Below are positions 51,213 through 58,563 of a DNA stretch of 64,000 nt, one piece after another. Numbering within the stretch: the stretch's first letter is position 1; every line of letters begins with the position of its first letter. Below the pieces are notes generated by a model. It had not been told where the DNA came from and made no database searches. It saw only the letters and a program-made list of their open reading frames with translations. The stretch is from assembly GCA_041690535.1 (NCBI GenBank), contig JAWLHA010000008.1:36998-100997 (forward strand), read 5' to 3'. Made by a program: the position numbers and the translations under genes. This DNA comes from JAWLHA01 sp041690535. Its GTDB lineage: Bacteria; Pseudomonadota; Gammaproteobacteria; Thiohalomonadales; Thiohalomonadaceae.

Positions 51213-51983
51213 TTAGGCCAAGGCCTTGCATTTGCCGGCACTTTTGGCGCTGCTGGCAATTTGTTGCAGGCGTGGCAAGTCGAGAATGCGGATGTATTTG
51301 CGTTGGACGATCAGCAGTTGTTCATCCTGAAAACGGCTGAAGAGGCGGCTGACGGTCTCCACGGCTAATCCCAGGTAATTCCCTATGTCATTACGCGACA
51401 TGCTGAGATTAAACTCGGTGGCGGAGAACCCCCGTTGTCGATAGCGGCTGGAAAGACTGACCAGAAGCGCGGCAAGTCGCTCTTCCGCGCTCTTCTTTCC
51501 AAGCAAGGTGAGGAGGGATTGGTCATGCAGCAATTCCTTACTCATTATCTTGAGTAATTGCTGCCTGAGGCTGGGGAGGCGATTGCACAGCTCCTCGAAA
51601 CTGTCGTAGGGAATTTCGCAGAGGCTGGTGGTTTCGAGGGCTTTGGCGGCGCAAGGGTGTCGTTCGGCATTGATCGCATCAAGCCCGAGCAACTCCCCGG
51701 GGAGATGGAACCCGGTCACCTGCTCGTGCCCGTCCTCGGTGGGGGCATACGTCTTGATGGAGCCCGAACGTACCGCAAAGATGGACGAGAAGGGATTGCC
51801 GACGTGGAACAGATGCTCCCCTCTTTTCAGGGGACGCCGCCTTTTGATGATGCGATCAAGGAGCTCCAGGTCATTGGCATCAATGCCCACGGGGAGGCAA
51901 AGCTGGAACAGGCTGCAGTCTTTGCAGGCAACCTTGATGCGGGAGAGGCTGATCAGGCTCTGTTCTGTTTCATCAGCCATCAA
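51213..51983 (-). CDS. fnr: FNR-type oxygen-sensing transcriptional regulator
   Basis: The 256-residue protein has the four cysteines of the E. coli FNR oxygen sensor at the same numbers: C20, C23 and C29 (ACKDCSLFQLC) and C122 (SLCEIPYDSF). A cAMP-receptor-type beta roll follows (GEHLFHVGNPFSSIFAVRSG). The C-terminal recognition helix contains ETVSRLFSRF, with the E-x-x-S-R contacts for TTGAT sites. The [4Fe-4S] form would dimerise and bind DNA at low oxygen. It lies directly upstream of the cbb3 operon. Confidence 0.95.
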   Translation of the reverse strand: MMADETEQSLISLSRIKVACKDCSLFQLCLPVGIDANDLELLDRIIKRRRPLKRGEHLFHVGNPFSSIFAVRSGSIKTYAPTEDGHEQVTGFHLPGELLGLDAINAERHPCAAKALETTSLCEIPYDSFEELCNRLPSLRQQLLKIMSKELLHDQSLLTLLGKKSAEERLAALLVSLSSRYRQRGFSATEFNLSMSRNDIGNYLGLAVETVSRLFSRFQDEQLLIVQRKYIRILDLPRLQQIASSAKSAGKCKALA

Positions 51984-52185
51984 GCGACGGCTCCACGTTG
52001 GGATAATGCCAACATCCTCTTACATGTGCCGAATAGATGCAACACTCCGAGCAAGGTTTCTGGGTGGTCTTGCGCGGCATCCCACCGCATGAGAGCGTGG
52101 TGGAGGCCGCCTGCGAATGGGCTCGCCCGGTTTGCTCTGGTGGCGGTTGCGGGTATGCTATGCGCATTTACGACGAGGAGCCCCC

Positions 52186-52779
52186 ATGGCTGAGCGCACC
52201 GCCAGCATCCGGCGGGAAACGCTGGAGACCCAAATCGAGGTATCCGTCCGTCTGGACGGCAACGGCAAGGCCGTTTTCGCCACCGGCGTGCCCTTTCTCG
52301 AGCATATGCTGGATCAGGTGGCGCGACACGGTCTGGTGGACATGGAAATTCGTGCCCAGGGCGACCTGCACATCGATGCCCACCATACGGTGGAGGATAT
52401 CGGCATCACCCTTGGCCAGGCGTTCGCGCGGGCCGTGGGCGACAAACGGGGGATCCGCCGCTATGGACACGCCTATGTACCCCTCGACGAGGCGCTCTCC
52501 CGTGTGGTGATTGACCTCTCCGGGCGGCCCGGGCTGGAGTACCACGTGGACTTCCCCCGGGCCCGGATCGGTGAGTTCGATGTCGACCTGCTGCTGGAGT
52601 TTTTCCAGGGGTTCGTAAACCACGCCCAGGTGACTCTCCACGTGGACAATCTGCGCGGGCGAAATGCACACCACATCGCTGAAACCGTCTTCAAGGCCTT
52701 CGGCCGGGCGCTACGCATGGCGCTTGAGGCCGATGAGCGAATGCAGGGGTTGACGCCATCCACCAAGGGCAGCCTCTAA
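52186..52779 (+). CDS. hisB: Imidazoleglycerol-phosphate dehydratase
   Basis: The 197-residue protein has FLEHMLDQVARHG, the metal-binding HIDAHHTVEDIGITLG, and DLSGRPGLEYHVDF, all standard for IGPD. It is the monofunctional type without the N-terminal phosphatase of enteric HisB. It catalyses step 6 of histidine synthesis. The ATG at 52186 follows GAGGAG. It starts the hisBHAFIE unit; a weak sigma-70-like promoter (TTGCTC, 16 bp, TATGCT) is at 52132-52159. Confidence 0.96.
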   Translation: MAERTASIRRETLETQIEVSVRLDGNGKAVFATGVPFLEHMLDQVARHGLVDMEIRAQGDLHIDAHHTVEDIGITLGQAFARAVGDKRGIRRYGHAYVPLDEALSRVVIDLSGRPGLEYHVDFPRARIGEFDVDLLLEFFQGFVNHAQVTLHVDNLRGRNAHHIAETVFKAFGRALRMALEADERMQGLTPSTKGSL

Positions 52780-52812
52780 CATCTTCCGCCCGGGAATCTA
52801 ACGAGTGATTGT

Positions 52813-53463
52813 ATGAGCACTGTAGCCGTCATCGACTACGGCATGGGCAATCTGCATTCCGTGGCCAAGGCCCTGGAGCACGCCCGTGAAAATAACGAGC
52901 AAATCATTGTGACACCGGATCCGGAGCGCATCCTGCGCGCCGATCGCGTGGTCTTTCCCGGTGTCGGGGCCATTCGCGACTGTGTCGGTGAGTTGAAACG
53001 CCTGGGCCTCGATGAGGTCGTTCGGGAGGTCGCCCGCAGCAAACCGTTACTGGGCGTCTGCGTGGGCATGCAGGCGCTCATGGACTTCAGTGAGGAAAAC
53101 GGCGGGACACAGTGCCTTGGCGTACTCCCGGGACGGGTCCGCTATTTCGGCGAAGACCTGACCGACACCGCCACAGGCGCCCTGCTGAAAGTGCCCCACA
53201 TGGGCTGGAATCAGGTTCGCCAGGAGCTCCAACACCCCCTCTGGGCGGGTATTTCCCAGGACAGCCGCTTCTACTTCGTCCACAGCTACTTCGTGCAGTC
53301 GGAGGATGAGGCCCTGGTCGCCGCCAGTTCCACCCATGGTCTCCGTTTTGCCGCGGCCATGACCCGGGAGAATGTCTTCGCCGTGCAGTTTCACCCCGAA
53401 AAGAGTCAGCATGCGGGGTTGAGACTGTACGGAAACTTCCTCCGCTGGGATGGCTCCGCCTGA
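52813..53463 (+). CDS. hisH: Imidazole glycerol phosphate synthase, glutaminase subunit
   Basis: The 216-residue class I glutamine amidotransferase has the nucleophile in LLGVCVGMQALMD. The His-Glu pair of the triad is in AVQFHPEKSQHAGL. It supplies ammonia to HisF. Thirty-three bases separate it from hisB. Confidence 0.96.
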   Translation: MSTVAVIDYGMGNLHSVAKALEHARENNEQIIVTPDPERILRADRVVFPGVGAIRDCVGELKRLGLDEVVREVARSKPLLGVCVGMQALMDFSEENGGTQCLGVLPGRVRYFGEDLTDTATGALLKVPHMGWNQVRQELQHPLWAGISQDSRFYFVHSYFVQSEDEALVAASSTHGLRFAAAMTRENVFAVQFHPEKSQHAGLRLYGNFLRWDGSA

Positions 53464-53529
53464 GGTATCTTGCAGTAGAATGGCAGCGATTTACTTCTCC
53501 TTTCCGAACCCAACCGAAGGACCCTCTGC

Positions 53530-54264
53530 ATGTTGTTAATTCCGGCCATCGACCTCAAAGACGGCAAGTGCGTGCGTCTGCGCCAGGGACGCATGGAGGA
53601 CGAGACGGTCTTCTCCGATGATCCCGTCGCGGTGGCGGGGCATTGGGTCGAGGCTGGCGCGCGCCGACTCCACCTTGTGGACCTGAATGGAGCCTTCGAC
53701 GGTCGCCCGGTGAACCGGGGCGTGATCGAGGCGATCGCCCGGCGTTACCCCGAACTCCCCATCCAGGTCGGGGGCGGGATTCGCGATGCCGAAACGGTCC
53801 AGAGCTACCTTGACAGTGGAGTCCAGTACGTCATCATCGGAACCAAGGCGGTCACGACCCCCCACTTTGTAAACGACCTCTGCACCGAATTTCCGGGGCA
53901 CGTCATCGTCGGCCTGGACGCAAAGGACGGCAAGGTCGCCATCGACGGCTGGTCGAAACTCTCCCGTCATGATGTGATTGACATGGCGCAGCGCTTCGAA
54001 GCGGACGGGGTGGAGGCGATCGTCTACACCGATATCGGCCGCGATGGCATGATGACCGGGGTGAATGTGGAGGCGACACTTCGCCTGGCACGCTCGGTAA
54101 ATATCCCCATTATCGCTTCCGGGGGGATCACCAACCTCGATGACATCCGGGCCCTGTGCGAGGTAGCCGACGAGGGCATCGTCGCGGCCATTACCGGGCG
54201 GGCCATCTACGAAGGCACGCTCGACTTCCGGGCAGGGCAGGCACTCGCCGATGAACTCTGTTAG
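53530..54264 (+). CDS. hisA: ProFAR isomerase HisA
   Basis: The 244-residue beta/alpha barrel starts MLLIPAIDLKDGKCVRLRQG with the catalytic Asp in AIDLKDG. It also has GGGIRD, and the second-half phosphate motifs TDIGRDGMMTG and IASGGITNLDD. It isomerises ProFAR to PRFAR, histidine step 4. Confidence 0.97.
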   Translation: MLLIPAIDLKDGKCVRLRQGRMEDETVFSDDPVAVAGHWVEAGARRLHLVDLNGAFDGRPVNRGVIEAIARRYPELPIQVGGGIRDAETVQSYLDSGVQYVIIGTKAVTTPHFVNDLCTEFPGHVIVGLDAKDGKVAIDGWSKLSRHDVIDMAQRFEADGVEAIVYTDIGRDGMMTGVNVEATLRLARSVNIPIIASGGITNLDDIRALCEVADEGIVAAITGRAIYEGTLDFRAGQALADELC

Positions 54265-54297
54265 GGTGAGGCACCGCCCCTCCAGGAGAGCAGACCC

Positions 54298-55071
54298 ATG
54301 CCATTAGCGAAGCGCATCATTCCGTGCCTTGACGTGGATGGCGGCCGCGTGGTCAAAGGCGTCAAGTTCGTGGAGATCCGCGACGCCGGCGACCCGGTGG
54401 AGATCGCGCGCCGCTACGATGAACAGGGGGCCGACGAACTCACCTTTCTGGACATCACCGCCTCCTCCGATGAACGCGAGACCATGGTCCACGTGGTGGA
54501 GCAGGTGGCCGGGCAGGTGTTCATCCCCCTGACGGTCGGGGGCGGGATTCGCACCAGCGCCGACATTCGCCGCATGCTCAATGCCGGGGCGGACAAGGTG
54601 GCCATCAACACCGCCGCGGTGTTCAACCCCGACTTCGTCCGGGAGGCCGCCGAGCGGTTCGGTTCCCAGTGCATCGTGGTGGCCATCGACGCGAAGCGAG
54701 TCAGTGCCGAGGGGGAAGCGGGGCGCTGGGAGATCTTCACCCACGGGGGCCGCAAGCCGACCGGCATCGACGCCGTGGGGTGGGCACGAAAAATGGTGGA
54801 ATACGGCGCGGGGGAACTCCTTCTTACCAGTATGGACCGCGACGGTACGAAAGTGGGCTTCGACCTGGCACTGACCCGGGCCGTTTCGGATGCGGTGCAT
54901 GTGCCGGTGATCGCCTCCGGGGGGGTGGGTAACCTCGATCACTTGGTGGAGGGCATTCGTGAAGGCCATGCCGAAGCGGTACTGGCGGCCAGTATTTTCC
55001 ATTTCGGCGAATATACCATCGAACAAGCCAAGCGCCGCATGGCCGCGGCCGGGATGGAGGTAAGGCTTTGA
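54298..55071 (+). CDS. hisF: Imidazole glycerol phosphate synthase, cyclase subunit
   Basis: The 257-residue barrel starts MPLAKRIIPCLDVDGGRVVKG with the catalytic Asp in CLDVDGG. The second catalytic Asp is in LLTSMDRDGTKVGFD, and SGGVGNLDHL binds phosphate. With HisH it makes IGP and AICAR. Confidence 0.97.
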   Translation: MPLAKRIIPCLDVDGGRVVKGVKFVEIRDAGDPVEIARRYDEQGADELTFLDITASSDERETMVHVVEQVAGQVFIPLTVGGGIRTSADIRRMLNAGADKVAINTAAVFNPDFVREAAERFGSQCIVVAIDAKRVSAEGEAGRWEIFTHGGRKPTGIDAVGWARKMVEYGAGELLLTSMDRDGTKVGFDLALTRAVSDAVHVPVIASGGVGNLDHLVEGIREGHAEAVLAASIFHFGEYTIEQAKRRMAAAGMEVRL

Positions 55072-55117
55072 ACAATGGCGCGGAGGTGCGCGAGCACGCT
55101 CCTTGGGGTGAATGGGC

Positions 55118-55501
55118 ATGAGCTGGCTGGACGAAATCAAGTGGAGCGAGGATGGGCTGGTGCCTGTCATCGCCCAGGACGCCGAGAGCGGGCGCGTCAT
55201 GATGTTCGCCTGGATGAACCGGGAGGCGCTCGAGCGCACCGCCGCTGAAGGTCGGGCGGTCTACTGGTCCCGTTCCCGCGGTAAGCTGTGGCCCAAGGGT
55301 GAGGAATCCGGCCATGTCCAGCGGGTGAAATCCATCCGCACCGACTGCGACAACGACGTGGTGCTGCTCGCGATCGAGCAGGTGGGCGGCATCGCATGCC
55401 ACACCGGCCGGCAGAGTTGCTTCTTCAGGGAGTTCACTGGCGGCCAGTGGGTGGATACCGATCCGGTCCTCAAGGACCCGGCAGCTATATATAAGAATTG
55501 A
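55118..55501 (+). CDS. hisI: Phosphoribosyl-AMP cyclohydrolase
   Basis: The 127-residue protein has AWMNREALERT, SRGKLWPKGEESGH and the zinc/magnesium ligands DCDNDVVLLAIEQ with GGIACHTGRQSCF. HisI and HisE are separate genes here, unlike the fused enteric HisIE. The ATG at 55118 (MSWLDEIKW) is preferred to the one two codons upstream because family members start MSWLD. Confidence 0.96.
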   Translation: MSWLDEIKWSEDGLVPVIAQDAESGRVMMFAWMNREALERTAAEGRAVYWSRSRGKLWPKGEESGHVQRVKSIRTDCDNDVVLLAIEQVGGIACHTGRQSCFFREFTGGQWVDTDPVLKDPAAIYKN

Positions 55502-55507
55502 TGCGGC

Positions 55508-55825
55508 ATGAATGATATTCTTGAGCGCCTCTCCCTGCTGCTGGAAGAACGCAAGCAAGCGGATCCCGACAGCTCCTACGTGGCCAAGCTCTACGCCAAG
55601 GGGATCGACACGATCCTGAAAAAGGTGGGGGAGGAGGCAACCGAGATCGTCATCGCCGCGAAGGGAGGCGACGCCGGACAGGTGATCTACGAGACCGCCG
55701 ACCTCTGGTTCCACACCCTGGTGATGCTCAAGCACCTGGGCCTGGAGCCTGCACAGGTCCTGGCGGAGCTGGATCGGCGGTTCGGGTTGTCCGGGTTGGA
55801 GGAGAAGGCCAGCAGAGGCGAATGA
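55508..55825 (+). CDS. hisE: Phosphoribosyl-ATP pyrophosphohydrolase
   Basis: The 105-residue all-helical protein has SSYVAKLYAKGIDTILKKVG and EEATEIVIAAKGGD, with the metal-binding glutamates of the MazG-like fold. It performs histidine step 2. It ends overlapping the hinT start (ATGA). Confidence 0.96.
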   Translation: MNDILERLSLLLEERKQADPDSSYVAKLYAKGIDTILKKVGEEATEIVIAAKGGDAGQVIYETADLWFHTLVMLKHLGLEPAQVLAELDRRFGLSGLEEKASRGE

Positions 55826-56160
55826 TGAGCGATTGCATATTCTGCAAGATCGCCACGGGGGCGATCCCCGCGGACAAGGTTTTCGAGGACGACAAGGTGG
55901 TGGTGTTTCGCGACCTCCACCCCAAGGCCGAAGTGCACCTGCTGATGATCCCGCGGGAACACATCAGCAGTCTCGCCGAACTGGAAGCAGCGCATGATGG
56001 TCTGATTGCGCACATGATGCGTCTTCTTCCGCAGATCGCCACGGAACAGGGGCTGAAGTCGGGTTTCCGCACCATCATCAATACCGGAAAAGGGGGCGGA
56101 CAGGAGGTCTTTCACCTGCACATTCACCTGCTCGGCGGCAAGGGGCTGCCGGGCTTCTGA
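55822..56160 (+). CDS. hinT: HIT-family purine nucleoside phosphoramidase (HinT)
   Basis: The 112-residue protein has the N-terminal CIFCKIATGAIPADKVFEDD and the catalytic histidine triad VFHLHIHLLGG. It hydrolyses nucleoside phosphoramidates and acyl-AMPs. Its place between hisE and tatA is common in gammaproteobacteria. Confidence 0.95.
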   Translation: MMSDCIFCKIATGAIPADKVFEDDKVVVFRDLHPKAEVHLLMIPREHISSLAELEAAHDGLIAHMMRLLPQIATEQGLKSGFRTIINTGKGGGQEVFHLHIHLLGGKGLPGF

Positions 56161-56180
56161 ACATCTGGAGTGCATAGCAA

Positions 56181-56447
56181 ATGGGTATCAGTGTCTGGCA
56201 ACTTCTCATCATTCTGGCAATCGTGGCCCTGCTGTTCGGGACCAAGAAGCTGCGCAACATCGGCGGTGACCTCGGCAGTGCCATCCAGAACTTCCGCAAG
56301 GCCGTGAAGGATGGCGAGGGCAACGACGAGTCGCCGCGGCTGGAAGAGAAGGACAAGGGCGTAACCGTCAACGGTGAAGTCACCCGTGAAAAGGACAAGG
56401 ACGTAACCATCAACGGTCAAGTGACCCGTGAAAAGGACAAGGCCTAA
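56181..56447 (+). CDS. tatA: Twin-arginine translocase subunit TatA
   Basis: The 88-residue protein has the TatA helix (SVWQLLIILAIVALLFG) with the FGTKKLRNIGGDLGSAIQNF hinge and amphipathic helix. The tail carries two near-identical 14-residue units (EKDKGVTVNGEVTR, EKDKDVTINGQVTR) plus EKDKA, which is unusual. TatA forms the channel for folded, cofactor-loaded proteins, such as the Tat-signal molybdoenzyme in this window. Confidence 0.95.
   Translation: MGISVWQLLIILAIVALLFGTKKLRNIGGDLGSAIQNFRKAVKDGEGNDESPRLEEKDKGVTVNGEVTREKDKDVTINGQVTREKDKA
56345..56443 (+). repeat. 42-bp tandem repeat inside tatA
   Basis: Two 42-bp units and a partial third encode the repeated EKDK-V-NG-VTR tail of TatA. 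Most differences between units are synonymous or conservative. The unit length is a multiple of three, so copy-number change would keep the frame. Confidence 0.85.
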
Positions 56448-56471
56448 GCGTTAGGCTGACGAGCGGACCCC

Positions 56472-56819
56472 ATGTTCGATATCGGTTTCTGGGAGCTGAG
56501 CCTCATCGGGGTGGTCGCTCTCCTTGTGATCGGCCCCGAGCGCTTGCCACAGGTCGCACGGACGGCGGGGCTGTGGTTTGGTCGCATGCGTCATTTCGTC
56601 TCCAGCGTCAAAGCCGATATCGATCGCGAACTCAAGGCCGAAGAGCTGCGCCAGATCGTGGAGAAGCAGGCCCAGAGCACCGGCCTGCACGAGATCATTG
56701 AGGAGGGCGACGCCCTCCGCCGCGAGCTGGAGAAGACCGACGCCAGCGACGAGACGCCCTCTCCCCGCCCCCTTGCTACGGATGAGAAGGCTTCCCAGGA
56801 GACATCAACCCGCTCATGA
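56472..56819 (+). CDS. tatB: Twin-arginine translocase subunit TatB
   Basis: The 115-residue protein starts MFDIGFWELSLIGVVALLVI and continues GPERLPQVARTAGLW, the TatB hallmark with Glu and the GPERLP hinge. A charged helical tail follows. It forms the receptor with TatC. It overlaps tatC by 4 bp. Confidence 0.95.
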   Translation: MFDIGFWELSLIGVVALLVIGPERLPQVARTAGLWFGRMRHFVSSVKADIDRELKAEELRQIVEKQAQSTGLHEIIEEGDALRRELEKTDASDETPSPRPLATDEKASQETSTRS

Positions 56820-57667
56820 GTGCCCCCTCCGACACCTCCGGCGCAGAAGTCGAGCAGCCTCTGGTCAGCCATCTGGTTGAGCTGCGCAACCGCCTTCTCT
56901 ATGCGGTGGCCACCGTGCTGGTCATCTTCGGGGCGGTTTTTGCCTTCGCCAACGATGTCTACCACGTGGTTGCGGCACCGTTGCTGGAATACATGCCGGA
57001 AGGCACCAGCATGATCTCCACCAAGCCGGCCGGGACCTTCTTCACCCCCATGAAGCTGGCGTTGGTGTTGTCCATCTTCCTGGCGATGCCGGTGATCCTC
57101 TATCAGGCCTGGGCCTTTGTCGCCCCGGGGCTCTATAGCCATGAACGCCGGCTGGTGCTGCCGCTGGTGATCTCCAGCACGGTGCTGTTCTACGCGGGGA
57201 TGGCGTTTGCCTACTACGTCGTCTTCCCCCTGATGTTCAAGTTCTTCATCGCGGTCGCGCCCGAAGGGGTCGCGGTGATGACCGACATCAGTGAATATCT
57301 GGATTTTGTGCTCAAGATCTTTTTTGCCTTCGGCGTCGCCTTCGAGGTCCCCATCGCGACCATTCTGCTGGTGTGGGCCGGGGTCACCACGCCCGAGAGC
57401 CTCGTCGCGAAACGCCCCTACATCATCGTGGGCGCCTTTGTCATTGGAATGCTGTTGACCCCCCCCGACGTGATCTCGCAAACGCTCCTCGCACTGCCGA
57501 TGTGGGCCTTGTTCGAGCTGGGGGTGATCTTCTCCCGTCACTGGATTCGCAAAGGGGACGAAGAAGATGCCGCGGAGCAGGAGCTTGGTGATGAAGCCAT
57601 GGAGGCGGAGCTGGATCGCTGCGCCCAGGAGGAGGCCTCACTCAAGGAGCGCAAGGACGGCGGCTGA
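56816..57667 (+). CDS. tatC: Twin-arginine translocase subunit TatC
   Basis: The 283-residue protein has six membrane helices and the N-terminal HLVELRNRLLYAV, the substrate-recognition region of TatC. FYAGMAFAYYVVFPLMFKFF and LTPPDVISQTLLALPMW are also typical. The acidic C-terminal tail (GDEEDAAEQELGDE) is longer than usual. It recognises twin-arginine signals. It ends the his-hinT-tat run. Confidence 0.96.
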   Translation: MSAPSDTSGAEVEQPLVSHLVELRNRLLYAVATVLVIFGAVFAFANDVYHVVAAPLLEYMPEGTSMISTKPAGTFFTPMKLALVLSIFLAMPVILYQAWAFVAPGLYSHERRLVLPLVISSTVLFYAGMAFAYYVVFPLMFKFFIAVAPEGVAVMTDISEYLDFVLKIFFAFGVAFEVPIATILLVWAGVTTPESLVAKRPYIIVGAFVIGMLLTPPDVISQTLLALPMWALFELGVIFSRHWIRKGDEEDAAEQELGDEAMEAELDRCAQEEASLKERKDGG

Positions 57668-57895
57668 GCGCCTGTTCGTTCGCGAAATCACGCCCGCCGC
57701 GGCGTGTCTCACATCGGTCGCGGCTGTTGGCTTCGTCGTGCCGCGGTCGGCGATTTTTGCCGTCTATCGTTCGGCGCTCTGGAACTGCGCGGTGCTTAGG
57801 TCAGGGAATGTTGGCCTTCGCCCCTCACTCCGGTGGCGCGGGGGCAAAGGCGCTGGGTTTGCTGTGCAATTTGGACCGCTTGTTTGCGCTGTATC
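57668..57895. other. Gene-free stretch after tatC
   Basis: I found no gene, hairpin terminator or repeat that I can support in these 228 bases. The reading frames present are open by composition only. Confidence 0.5.
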
Positions 57896-58093
57896 CTAGC
57901 GGTAACGGATCAGAAACAAGGTCTTGCAGTCAGCGCACTGATAGCGCCGGCTCCCTGGCAGGAGCCTCATCCACCAAGGACGTTTCACCCGATAGAACTG
58001 CTGACTCTTGCACTCCGGACAATGCTCCTGGACCAGCGAGCTGCCCACCTCTTTGCCTCGCACAGCAAAGGCGTTGTTGGCGTCGATCATCAT
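57896..58093 (-). CDS. Small zinc-ribbon protein
   Basis: The 65-residue protein has CPECKSQQFYRVKR and CADCKTLFLIRYR, two CxxC pairs about 28 residues apart separated by a WWMRLLPGSRRYQ stretch. The pattern is a zinc ribbon. It resembles the cytoplasmic head of the AMIN protein at 24218, in that an aromatic/basic segment lies between the cysteine pairs. No partner or function is evident. The start may be either of two adjacent ATGs (58093, 58090). Confidence 0.7.
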   Translation of the reverse strand: MMIDANNAFAVRGKEVGSSLVQEHCPECKSQQFYRVKRPWWMRLLPGSRRYQCADCKTLFLIRYR

Positions 58094-58164
58094 TCAACCC
58101 TTCTTCGCACAAATGAATTACCCTGCGGCTCGTTCTCTTTATGGCTGGCCGCTCTATATGTTGC

Positions 58165-58306
58165 CTGGAGTACCGAACAGGTAAATCCAATGCGCCGGCT
58201 CGCTGTCCTCGCCCCTCACGGGGCAACGAACCGGCGTTGGGTGGATAAGCGCAGCGCATCCACCCTACATGCTAGGCGCATTGGAGTTATCTGTTCGTTA
58301 CTCTAG
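58165..58306 (+). repeat. Repeat family 2 (CTAG-bounded MITE-like), copy 3 (shorter variant)
   Basis: The terminal repeats are GTACCGAACAGGTAAAT and GTTATCTGTTCGTTAC, ending at CTAG (58303-58306); the left end is degenerate (CTGG). The centre keeps GGTGGATAAGCGCAGCGCAT and adds a CGCCGG...CCGGCG hairpin, but one arm of the usual central inverted repeat is missing. Confidence 0.85.
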
Positions 58307-58480
58307 GGGAATCCCTAACTGTATGGTAGTCCCCCATACCCGTGAATGACAGCGCCGCTCACGACCTATCCATTAAATTTTTGACCTGGAGCAATTAAAA
58401 AATCTAATAAGCGCGCCGCATGGGATCATGAACGTACAGGAGAGGGAAACGCGCACGCAAGGCATCTGCGCCCCCACTGA

Positions 58481-58502
58481 CAGTGGTCGAGTCCGACCAC
58501 TG
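58481..58502. terminator. Hairpin downstream of the RND pump gene, possible terminator
   Basis: CAGTGGTCG-AGTC-CGACCACTG is a perfect 9-bp stem with a 4-nt loop, about 60 bp after the RND stop codon on the minus strand. No U-tract follows, so the function is uncertain. The rest of 58307-58563 shows no gene. Confidence 0.4.
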
Positions 58503-58563
58503 CCAAAGCGCTGCCAAGACGACTCAGGGACAGGGGCGGCTCCTCGCCCACTTGTTGCAACTC

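Noticed and set aside
51984..52185. Possible his attenuator (leader peptide with a run of histidines) before hisB
   Set aside because: No histidine-rich short frame or terminator/antiterminator pair was found; only a weak promoter-like sequence is present.
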